Below are positions 37,116-44,164 of a DNA stretch of 44,164 nt, one piece after another. Position 1 is the stretch's first letter, and each line of letters begins with the position of its first letter. The notes under the pieces were generated by a model. That model ran no database searches. It was not told the origin of the DNA and worked only from the letters and a program-made list of their open reading frames with translations. The translations under genes were made by a program, and so were the position numbers. Source of the DNA: an uncultured Methanobrevibacter sp. (GTDB lineage Archaea; Methanobacteriota; Methanobacteria; Methanobacteriales; Methanobacteriaceae); NCBI GenBank assembly GCA_902785855.1, contig CADAAJ010000014.1, forward strand, positions 1 through 44,164, given 5' to 3'.

Positions 37116-37724
37116 ATGATTTATGCAATTTTGATGGCTGGAGGTAGAGGTACTAGACTAAAAGTTCCTGTTGAAAAACCTCTTTTCAAATTACATGAGA
37201 AACCTTTAATTAAATATGTACTTGACAATTTAAATTCATCTAAATTAGTCGACGAAATAATTATTGCGGTTAGTCCAAATGTACCTCAAACTATCAAATA
37301 TCTAAATTCTATAGATGGGGATTTTAAAATTTTAGATACATCCGGTGAGGATTATCTTACGGATTTATCATATATTCTTGAATATTTTGAGAAAAAATCA
37401 AAAGAAGACATTTTAATTTTTATTAATGCTGATTTACCTTTTATATCTCATGAAACAATTGATTTTGTTTTAGATTATTATTTAAATTCCAGTAAAGATG
37501 CATTATCTGTTTTAGTTCCTGTTGAAATTTTCACTGATTTGGGCCTTGATTACACATATGATTTTGAGGGCAATGTTCCTTCAGGGTTAAATGTTTTGAG
37601 AAGTGAAAATATTGTTCAGGATGAAGATCAGTTAGTTTTAAAAAAAGTTGAATTGGCTTTAAATATTAATACTATTCCAGATAGTGAAATTGCAGAAAAG
37701 TTATATTTTAAATATTATCTTTAA
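37116..37724 (+). CDS. cobY: Adenosylcobinamide-phosphate guanylyltransferase (archaeal CobY type)
   Basis: Activates adenosylcobinamide phosphate with GTP during assembly of the cobamide lower loop. The nucleotidyltransferase motif AILMAGGRGTRL is at residues 4-15, followed by EKPLFKLHEKPLIKYVLDNL, and the metal Asp is in FINADLPF near residue 110. The ATG at 37116 (MIYAILMAGGRG) is preferred over 37104, which adds four non-conserved residues. Length 202 is normal for the archaeal enzyme, which is unrelated to bacterial CobU. Its position after mtr and mmp14 fits cobamide supply for MtrA. Confidence 0.88.
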   Translation: MIYAILMAGGRGTRLKVPVEKPLFKLHEKPLIKYVLDNLNSSKLVDEIIIAVSPNVPQTIKYLNSIDGDFKILDTSGEDYLTDLSYILEYFEKKSKEDILIFINADLPFISHETIDFVLDYYLNSSKDALSVLVPVEIFTDLGLDYTYDFEGNVPSGLNVLRSENIVQDEDQLVLKKVELALNINTIPDSEIAEKLYFKYYL

Positions 37725-37776
37725 ATATGATGAAGTTAAATAGTTTATATAAATGAATTAGTTTTCAGGTGATTTA

Positions 37777-38043
37777 ATGGAAAATAAACAAATTCCTAAA
37801 AGAGAAGAAAAATTATGGAGCGAAATTAAAAATTACCAAGTAGCTACTAACAATGCAAGAATTCTTGGTGTATTGGATGAGCTCATTATCAATGAAAAAA
37901 CTGGAAAAATTGTAGATATTGCAATTAGAGTCGAAAGTGACCGTAATATTCATGTTAAAGGGGCTAAAAGAAATGGTGACTTGTTATTAGTTCCTTTTGC
38001 TAAAGTAGAAAAAGTAGGCGAATTTATTATCGTAACTGAATAA
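37777..38043 (+). CDS. PRC-barrel domain protein
   Basis: An 88-residue beta-barrel protein. The core NNARILGVLDELIINEKTGKIVDIAIRVESD is a typical PRC-barrel strand pattern, and LLVPFAKVEKVGEFIIV closes the barrel. Archaeal stand-alone members are common, and some take part in cell division or RNA binding; its role here is open. AGGTGATTTA precedes the ATG. The stop codon lies in the loop of a terminator hairpin, and it starts 52 nt after cobY, with a TTTATATAAA element in that gap. Confidence 0.82.
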   Translation: MENKQIPKREEKLWSEIKNYQVATNNARILGVLDELIINEKTGKIVDIAIRVESDRNIHVKGAKRNGDLLLVPFAKVEKVGEFIIVTE

Positions 38044-38066
38044 TTTCAGTTATATCTTTTTTTTTT
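38033..38066 (+). terminator. Terminator overlapping the PRC-barrel stop codon
   Basis: TAACTGAA (38033-38040) pairs with TTCAGTTA (38045-38052), loop TAAT, followed by a run of ten T at 38057-38066. The stop codon TAA is in the loop. Confidence 0.78.
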
Positions 38067-38087
38067 AATTTTATTTTATATGGTCTG

Positions 38088-38130
38088 TTAACTATTTATA
38101 GTTAATAGGTTAAAAATAATGTTTATATTA
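38088..38130 (+). promoter_or_regulatory. suf promoter with upstream palindrome
   Basis: TTAACTAT (38088-38095) and ATAGTTAA (38098-38105) form a perfect palindrome with two central bases. A TATA-like GTTTATATTATT follows at 38119-38130, about 25 nt before the sufC ATG at 38149. The palindrome is therefore placed like an operator just upstream of the core promoter. AAGGTGATTTT just before the ATG is a possible ribosome binding site. Confidence 0.45.
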
Positions 38131-38148
38131 TTCGTATAAGGTGATTTT

Positions 38149-38907
38149 ATGTTGCTTGAAATAGAGAATCTGGCTGTTGAAGTAGCTGGAAAAAAAGTTT
38201 TAAAGAATATTAATCTTTCAATTGAAGAAGGAGAAACTCATGTTCTTTTAGGACCTAATGGAGCAGGAAAAAGTACATTATTCTTAACAATTTTAGGTTT
38301 TCCACAATATAATGTTGTTCAGGGTTCTATTAAATTTAAAGGTCAGGATATTACAGAATTATCCACAGCTGAAAGAGTAAAGTTAGGTCTTGGTGTAAGT
38401 TTCCAGACTCCTCCTTCTATTAGAGGAGTTTCTGTTAGGGATTTATTAAAAATTGAATCTCATCAGGATATGGATGAAGAATTAAATCCAAGAATGCAAG
38501 AATTAGCTAAACAACTCAAATTTAGTGATGAATTTTTAGACAGGGATGTTAATTATGGTTTTTCTGGTGGAGAAGTTAAACGTTCTGAAATTTTACAGTT
38601 ATTAGCTCAAATGCCTGATTTCACCATGTTTGATGAACCGGATTCTGGTGTTGATATTGAAAATGTAGAATTGTTAGCTTCTGAAATTGGAACTTTATTG
38701 GATAAAGATAAACCGCAGCGTAGTAGAAAAAGAAGTGGTCTTTTAATTACTCATTTAGGTTATATTTTAAACTTTGTAAGTGCTGATAAAGCTCATGTGT
38801 TGATGGATGGTGTAATTTCTTGTTCAGGTAATCCTACAGAAATTCTTGAAGATATTAGAAAAAATGGTTTTAATGGATGTGTTGAGTGTGCGCAATGTTT
38901 ACAATGA
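38149..38907 (+). CDS. sufC: Fe-S cluster assembly ATPase SufC
   Basis: ABC-type ATPase of the SUF system, cytoplasmic. Walker A GPNGAGKST is near residue 38, the Q-loop SFQTPPS near residue 83, the signature FSGGEVKRSEI near residue 137, and Walker B FTMFDEPDSGVD near residue 158; LLITHLGYIL is the switch region. The end CVECAQC carries three cysteines (CVECAQCLQ), typical of the archaeal form. It overlaps sufB by about 20 nt, so the two are co-translated. Mcr maturation enzymes, hydrogenases and polyferredoxins encoded nearby all need Fe-S clusters. Confidence 0.93.
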   Translation: MLLEIENLAVEVAGKKVLKNINLSIEEGETHVLLGPNGAGKSTLFLTILGFPQYNVVQGSIKFKGQDITELSTAERVKLGLGVSFQTPPSIRGVSVRDLLKIESHQDMDEELNPRMQELAKQLKFSDEFLDRDVNYGFSGGEVKRSEILQLLAQMPDFTMFDEPDSGVDIENVELLASEIGTLLDKDKPQRSRKRSGLLITHLGYILNFVSADKAHVLMDGVISCSGNPTEILEDIRKNGFNGCVECAQCLQ

Positions 38908-40123
38908 TGCTGAAAGAGCTAAAAATAAGAAAGCAGCTCTTGGAGCAGATATTACAATAGAAAACTTTACTGATGAAACAGTTAATGCAATTGATATGAT
39001 TGATGATTTGGATGATTTAGGAAAACAGACTAAAAAAGATCTTTTAAAAGTTGGTGTTGACACCGATGAAAATAACAGATCAGGTTCTTTTCTTCAAGTT
39101 GACCAGAGTAATATTTTCACTAATAACTCCATGTCTGATTCTGTTGAAGTCATGAACATTGGTGTTGCACTTGATAAATATAATTGGTTAGATGAATATC
39201 TTTGGAATGTTGTAAAACCTGATGCAGATAAATACACAGCAAAAACTGCTTTACGTGAAGAAAAAGATGGTATTACTAGTGGTTATTTTGTCAGATCTCT
39301 TCCAGGTACTCGTGAAGTAATGCCTGTTCAGGCTTGTATGTTTATTAGTGATGAAGACATTATGCAAACTGCTCACAATGTTATTATTGCTGAGGAAAAT
39401 TCAGAGTTGCATTTAATCACTGGTTGTGCTACAGGAGATGACATATCTTCTGCAATGCATGTTGGTGTTTCTGAGATGTATTTAAAACCAGGTTCCAAAA
39501 TTACTTTTACAATGGTTCACAACTGGGCAGAACAAGTGGAAGTACGTCCTAGAACTGGAGTTAAAGTTGGAGATAATTCTACTTATATTAATAATTATAT
39601 TTTAACAAGTCCTGTAAGTACTTTACAATCTTATCCTACTGCTTATTGTGATGGTAAAAACTCAAGAGCTATTTTCCAATCTATTCAGGGCGGTAAAAAA
39701 GATTCTATTATTGATGTGGGTTCTAGAGTACTTTTAAATGCTGAAGGTGCTAGGGGAGAAGTTATTTCAAGAGCAGTATCACAGGATGAATCTAAAATTT
39801 ATTCAAGAGGGCATCTGTCAGGTACCGTTCCTGATGTTAAAGGACACTTAGAATGTCATGGATTAGTTTTATCTGATGATAGTCTTATTTATGCAGTTCC
39901 TGAGCTTGAAGCTAGTTCTGCAAATCTTGAAATGTCTCACGAAGCTGCAGTTGGTAAAATTTCCGAAGATGAAATTAATTATTTAACTTCTCGTGGAATT
40001 ACTGAAGAAGATGCAGAATCAATGATTGTAAGAGGATTTTTAAACATTGATATTACTGGTCTTCCAGAAGAATTAGCTGAGCAAACTCAAAATATGATTG
40101 ATATGAGTTTAGATGGAATGTAA
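38888..40123 (+). CDS. sufB: Fe-S cluster assembly scaffold SufB/SufD-like protein
   Basis: Partner of SufC; methanogens often have one SufB/SufD-like protein. The parallel beta-helix core shows VMPVQACMFISDEDIMQTAHNVIIAEENSELHLITGC near residue 145, then NWAEQVEVRPRTG and GARGEVISRAVSQDES. The C-terminal helical part (EAAVGKISEDEINYLTSRGITEEDAE) carries the conserved SRGI/ARGF-like segment. The start is uncertain: GTG 38888 fits the conserved beginning, but ATG codons at 38864 and 38873 inside sufC are possible. With 38888 it has 411 residues. The stop lies inside a terminator hairpin. Confidence 0.88.
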   Translation: MRNVYNDAERAKNKKAALGADITIENFTDETVNAIDMIDDLDDLGKQTKKDLLKVGVDTDENNRSGSFLQVDQSNIFTNNSMSDSVEVMNIGVALDKYNWLDEYLWNVVKPDADKYTAKTALREEKDGITSGYFVRSLPGTREVMPVQACMFISDEDIMQTAHNVIIAEENSELHLITGCATGDDISSAMHVGVSEMYLKPGSKITFTMVHNWAEQVEVRPRTGVKVGDNSTYINNYILTSPVSTLQSYPTAYCDGKNSRAIFQSIQGGKKDSIIDVGSRVLLNAEGARGEVISRAVSQDESKIYSRGHLSGTVPDVKGHLECHGLVLSDDSLIYAVPELEASSANLEMSHEAAVGKISEDEINYLTSRGITEEDAESMIVRGFLNIDITGLPEELAEQTQNMIDMSLDGM

Positions 40124-40146
40124 TTCCATTCTTCTTCTTTTTTTTT
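40113..40146 (+). terminator. Terminator overlapping the sufB stop codon
   Basis: ATGGAAT (40113-40119) pairs with ATTCCAT (40123-40129) around GTA, followed by a U-rich stretch (TTCTTCTTTTTTTTT). The stop codon TAA is at the loop edge (40121-40123). Confidence 0.72.
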
Positions 40147-40196
40147 CAAATTTTGTTTTATAGTATATAAACTTTTTGGCTTTATTTTCTAAGTAA

Positions 40197-40271
40197 CCTT
40201 TATATTAATTATTAATGAAATATATTATTCAGTACATAATGTAATGCTGAGCTAGCTCATTAAGTACATAA
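40197..40271 (+). promoter_or_regulatory. mvh control region: palindrome between direct repeats
   Basis: In the 290-nt gap between sufB and mvhD, AGTACATAA occurs at 40231-40239 and 40263-40271, exactly 32 bp apart. Between the copies is the perfect 12-bp palindrome TGAGCTAGCTCA (40248-40259). The GC content of this block stands out. CTTTATATTAA at 40197-40207 is a TATA candidate that would start RNA at about 40230, so the block is either at the start site or in the leader of the mvh mRNA. Confidence 0.5.
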
Positions 40272-40350
40272 AATTGTGTTTTAAGGTATGCCTAAACTGG
40301 TATTCCTTGAAAAAAGATTTTAAAATTTTTTAAAAAACTTTAAAATTTGG

Positions 40351-40377
40351 TTTTGGAAGACAAATGTTTTCTCAAAA
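40351..40377 (+). promoter_or_regulatory. Hairpin in the mvhD leader
   Basis: TTTTGGAAGAC (40351-40361) can pair with GTTTTC and CAAAA (40366-40371 and 40373-40377) around a tetraloop AAAT, with one bulged T and one G-U pair. It lies 20-25 nt before the GGAGGAG ribosome binding site of mvhD. It may stabilise the mRNA; no U-tract follows, so it is not a typical terminator. Confidence 0.4.
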
Positions 40378-40413
40378 TCGTAAAAAAAATATTTATAGAG
40401 GAGGAGAGACTCT

Positions 40414-40839
40414 ATGGCTGATGATGTAAAAATTGTAATGTTTTGTTGCAACTGGTGTTCCTATGGAGGAGCAGACACAGCTGGTACTGCAAGGATGCAA
40501 TACCCACCGAATATTAGAGTTATTCGTGTAATGTGTTCTGGAAGAATTGACCCACAATTTGTTTTAAAAGCATTTAAAGAAGGTGCTGACGGGGTATTTG
40601 TAGCTGGATGTCACATGGGTGACTGCCACTATGATGCTGGTAACTACAAATTAGATCGTAGAATGAGATTAATTTATAAATTAGTTGATGATATGGGAAT
40701 TGGAAAAGAAAGAGTTCACCACGACTGGATTTCCGCATCCGAAGGTGAAAAATTCTCTGAAGCTGTTAAAATGATGGTTAACAGAATCAAAGACTTAGGT
40801 CCAGCTCCATTAAAACAACAATTAGATGCAGAAAAATAA
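40414..40839 (+). CDS. mvhD: F420-non-reducing hydrogenase iron-sulfur subunit D
   Basis: Links the Mvh hydrogenase to heterodisulfide reductase HdrABC, passing electrons to HdrA. The 141-residue protein carries a [2Fe-2S] cluster. Cysteine motifs are [12 protein letters not shown] near residue 11, VMCSGRIDP near residue 37 and [15 protein letters not shown] near residue 60. A very strong GAGGAGGAGAG ribosome binding site precedes the ATG. First gene of mvhDGAB. Codons are partly C-ending. Confidence 0.95.
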   Translation: MADDVKIVMFCCNWCSYGGADTAGTARMQYPPNIRVIRVMCSGRIDPQFVLKAFKEGADGVFVAGCHMGDCHYDAGNYKLDRRMRLIYKLVDDMGIGKERVHHDWISASEGEKFSEAVKMMVNRIKDLGPAPLKQQLDAEK

Positions 40840-40855
40840 ATTGGAGGAGTTTTTT

Positions 40856-41782
<927 letters not shown>

Positions 41783-41783
41783 A

Positions 41784-43211
41784 ATGGTTAAACTTACTAT
41801 GGAGCCTGTCACTCGTATTGAAGGACACGCTAAAATTACTGTGCATCTCGACGATGCAGGAAATGTAGAAGAAACAAGATTACATGTTATGGAATTCAGA
41901 GGTTTCGAAAAATTCTTACAAGGTCGTCCTGTTGAAGAATTAGCAAGAATTGTACCTAGGATTTGTGGTATTTGTGATGTACAACACCACTTAGCAGCTG
42001 CAAAAGCAGTTGACCAAATTTTCGGATATGATGATAATGAAATTTTGCCTGCTGCATACAGAATGAGAGAAATTATGAACTGGGGTTCATACATGCACTC
42101 TCACGCACTTCATTTCTACTTCTTAGCAGCACCAGATTTAATCATTCCAAATGGAACTAGAAAAACTAGAAATGTTTTCCAAGTTATTAAAGACATGCCT
42201 GATGTTGCACTTCAAGCTATTAACATCAGAAGAAATGGTTTAGAAATTGTTAGAAAAATCGGTGGTCGTCCAATTCACCCTACTTCCTCAACTCCTGGAG
42301 GTATTTCTACTGAATTAGATGCTGATACTCAAAAAGATTTACTTGAAAGAGCAAAAACAAATGTTGAATTAGCTCAAGCTACTTTAGATTTAGCTCTTCC
42401 TGTATTTGAAGAAAACATTGATTTAATTTCCTCATTAGGTAATTTCGGTGACACCAGACACTGTGGTCTCGTAAAACCTGATGGTACCTGGGATGTATAT
42501 AATGGTAATGTAAGAATCAAAGACAAAGATGGAAGTGACTTACTCGAATACAGAAACGAAGAATACACTGACATCGTTGCTGAACACGTTAAACCTTACT
42601 CCTGGTTAAAATTCCCATACATTAAAGAAATGGGTTATCCTGAAGGTATTTACAGAGTTGCACCATTATCTAGGATTAATGTTTGTGACGACATGCCTAA
42701 AGAAGCACCTCTTGCACAAGAAGCTCTTAAAGCTTTCCGTGACTCTTTCGGATATGCTCAAGCACCATTATTATTCAACTATGCTAGACTCATAGAATTA
42801 TTAGCATCTGCTGAATGTGCTGCTGCAGCATTAGAAGAAGATTTATCTGGTCAAAAATTCCCAGATGAATTAGAAAGAACTGAAGGTAAAGGTGTAGGTA
42901 TTGTTGAAGCTCCTCGTGGTACTTTAATCCACCACTATGAATCTGATGAAAATGGTTTAACTAGCAAAGCTAACATTGTTGTTGCTACAATCCAAAACAA
43001 CCCGGCTATGGAAATGGGTATTCATCAAGTTGCTAAAGATTACATCAAACCTGGTGTAGAAGTAGATGATAAAATTTTCAACTTAATGGAAATGGTTATC
43101 AGAGCTTACGACCCATGTTTATCATGTGCTACCCATACAATGGATAGTCAAATGAGATTAGCTGAAGTAGATATTGTAGACAGTGAAGGAAACCTCATTA
43201 AAAAATTCTAA
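41784..43211 (+). CDS. mvhA: F420-non-reducing hydrogenase large subunit
   Basis: Catalytic [NiFe] subunit, 475 residues. The N-terminal metal ligands are in RICGIC (Cys61 and Cys64) and the C-terminal ones in DPCLSCATH (Cys445, Cys448, His451). The last 24 residues after His451 would be removed by a maturation protease once nickel is inserted, as in the family. No selenocysteine codon is used. The start [15 protein letters not shown] is typical. GGAGGAG ahead of the ATG overlaps the mvhG end. mvhB follows 21 nt later. Confidence 0.96.
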   Translation: MVKLTMEPVTRIEGHAKITVHLDDAGNVEETRLHVMEFRGFEKFLQGRPVEELARIVPRICGICDVQHHLAAAKAVDQIFGYDDNEILPAAYRMREIMNWGSYMHSHALHFYFLAAPDLIIPNGTRKTRNVFQVIKDMPDVALQAINIRRNGLEIVRKIGGRPIHPTSSTPGGISTELDADTQKDLLERAKTNVELAQATLDLALPVFEENIDLISSLGNFGDTRHCGLVKPDGTWDVYNGNVRIKDKDGSDLLEYRNEEYTDIVAEHVKPYSWLKFPYIKEMGYPEGIYRVAPLSRINVCDDMPKEAPLAQEALKAFRDSFGYAQAPLLFNYARLIELLASAECAAAALEEDLSGQKFPDELERTEGKGVGIVEAPRGTLIHHYESDENGLTSKANIVVATIQNNPAMEMGIHQVAKDYIKPGVEVDDKIFNLMEMVIRAYDPCLSCATHTMDSQMRLAEVDIVDSEGNLIKKF

Positions 43212-43232
43212 ATTTAAGGGGGTTTTTTATAA

Positions 43233-44164
43233 ATGATTGTATTTAATGAAGATGGCTGTATTAAATGTGGAGCTTGTGAAGGTACTTGCCCTACATCAGC
43301 TATTGATGTAACACCTAACGCAATTATTCACTGTGACACTTGTGGTGAAGAACCTAAATGTGCAGATGTTTGTCCTCAAGGAGCATTAAAAGTTGAACAA
43401 TACGAAATTGTTGATGGTGTTGAACAAGCAAGATTAGTATTCAATTCAGTTTTATGTGATTCCTGTGGTAAATGTGCTGAAGTTTGCCCACAAGAAACTA
43501 TTAAAGTTACTGGTGAAAATTTAAAAGAAGTTGAAGGTTTCTGTGTAATGTGTCAAAAATGTGTTGACATTTGCCCAGTTGATGTAATTGGTATTCCTGG
43601 TGTTAAAGAACCTGCTGAATATGATTTAGACCTTAAAGGCAAAGGTCCTGTTTACATCCAAAATTGTGTTGGATGTGGAACTTGTGTAGATCCTTGTCCT
43701 GTAAGTGCTATTACTCTTGATGAAGTTGGAAGTCCGGTTACTGTAAATGATGATTGTATTAGATGCGGATTATGTTCTCAAACTTGTCCTTGGAATGCAA
43801 TTTTCATTGCTGAAAAAATACCTGTCAAACGTTCAAAAGAAATTGAATCATTCACTTTTGATTCAGCTAAATGTATTGGTTGTAACACTTGTGTAGAAGC
43901 ATGTCCTGGTGACTTTATTTCTGCTAATAGTGCAAGTTTAACTGTTGCAATTCCAAGTGTATGTGCTGCATGTGGTTTATGTGTAAAACTTTGTCCTGTT
44001 GATGCATTAGATATTAATGTTGAATGGGGTGAAGGTGCACCTGTTGATGCAGAAGGTATTGGAAGAGATGTTGAAAAATGTGACTTTGTCGGTGCATGTG
44101 CAAACAAATGTCCTACTGAAGCTATTCGTGTAGTTACCAAAACCGGTATGCTATGCCCTACTTT
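43233..44164 (+). CDS. mvhB: Polyferredoxin MvhB, 5' part
   Basis: Electron carrier made of tandem ferredoxin domains, the last gene of mvhDGAB; it runs off the right edge. ATG 43233 follows AAGGGGG. In the 310 codons present I count eight standard CxxCxxCxxxCP-like clusters (CIKCGACEGTCP, CDSCGKCAEVCP, CVGCGTCVDPCP, CIRCGLCSQTCP, CIGCNTCVEACP and so on, one with a longer spacing, CDTCGEEPKCADVCP) and a ninth odd one (CDFVGACANKCP), in which the second cysteine is replaced. The family usually has twelve [4Fe-4S] sites. No stop occurs to the end of the window. Confidence 0.94.
   Translation, partial: MIVFNEDGCIKCGACEGTCPTSAIDVTPNAIIHCDTCGEEPKCADVCPQGALKVEQYEIVDGVEQARLVFNSVLCDSCGKCAEVCPQETIKVTGENLKEVEGFCVMCQKCVDICPVDVIGIPGVKEPAEYDLDLKGKGPVYIQNCVGCGTCVDPCPVSAITLDEVGSPVTVNDDCIRCGLCSQTCPWNAIFIAEKIPVKRSKEIESFTFDSAKCIGCNTCVEACPGDFISANSASLTVAIPSVCAACGLCVKLCPVDALDINVEWGEGAPVDAEGIGRDVEKCDFVGACANKCPTEAIRVVTKTGMLCPT

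Noticed and set aside
41784-43211. Selenocysteine in the hydrogenase large subunit
   Set aside because: The C-terminal motif reads DPCLSCATH with ordinary cysteine codons and there is no in-frame TGA.

Overview
The window comes from a methanogenic archaeon of the order Methanobacteriales, most likely a Methanobrevibacter species. Evidence: very low GC, archaeal TATA-type promoters, a complete mtr cluster and an mcr cluster in the order B-D-C-G-A, an mvhDGAB hydrogenase cluster, an adhesin-like secreted protein of the type abundant in Methanobrevibacter, and archaeal informational genes (FttA/aCPSF1, proteasome beta subunit, Trm1, Taw2). No rRNA, tRNA, CRISPR array, insertion sequence or prophage was recognised.

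Layout. 1-3860 (minus): the start of a probable malate/sulfolactate dehydrogenase, purM, fttA and psmB. 4044-9290: taw2 (tRNA wyosine pathway) facing a coenzyme operon mptA / small unknown / cofG (methanopterin and F420), then an Lrp-type regulator and trm1. 9379-13549: a DegT-type aminotransferase, an MTH1187-family protein, an Ncs6/TtuA-like tRNA thiolase and a large secreted adhesin-like protein. 13860-18344 (minus): a cation exchanger, a CorC-type membrane protein, a DUF1922 zinc-ribbon protein, a TraB-family membrane protein and comB (coenzyme M synthesis). 18382-19874: an unknown 172-residue protein and methanogenesis marker 7. 19933-23851: four envelope-glycan genes. 23937-40123: mmp10 (minus), mcrBDCGA, mtrEDCBAFGH, mmp14, cobY, a PRC-barrel protein and sufC-sufB. 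40414 to the end: mvhD, mvhG, mvhA and the first part of mvhB.

How the genes work together. Mtr moves the methyl group from tetrahydromethanopterin to coenzyme M, and Mcr releases methane. Mvh supplies electrons from hydrogen for reduction of the CoM-S-S-CoB heterodisulfide. Neighbouring genes make or install the cofactors: methanopterin (mptA), F420 (cofG), coenzyme M (comB and perhaps the gene cut by the left edge), the cobamide of MtrA (cobY), Fe-S clusters (suf), and the Mcr arginine methylation (mmp10).

The most striking observation is that mcrB and mcrA, as given, each lack a short internal segment (49 and 46 nt by inference) and are out of frame, while everything on either side is intact and restores the expected lengths of 443 and 551 residues. 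The mcrA gap removes the loop carrying the arginine that Mmp10 methylates. mtrE also appears about 18 residues short near its N-terminus. Because these enzymes are essential in a methanogen, the two frameshifts are most simply read as assembly errors at highly conserved DNA, but they need checking. Other points of interest are a possible three-way-junction leader RNA in front of mcrB, a palindrome between direct repeats in front of mvhD, palindromes in front of mmp7 and sufC, and terminator hairpins built over stop codons.
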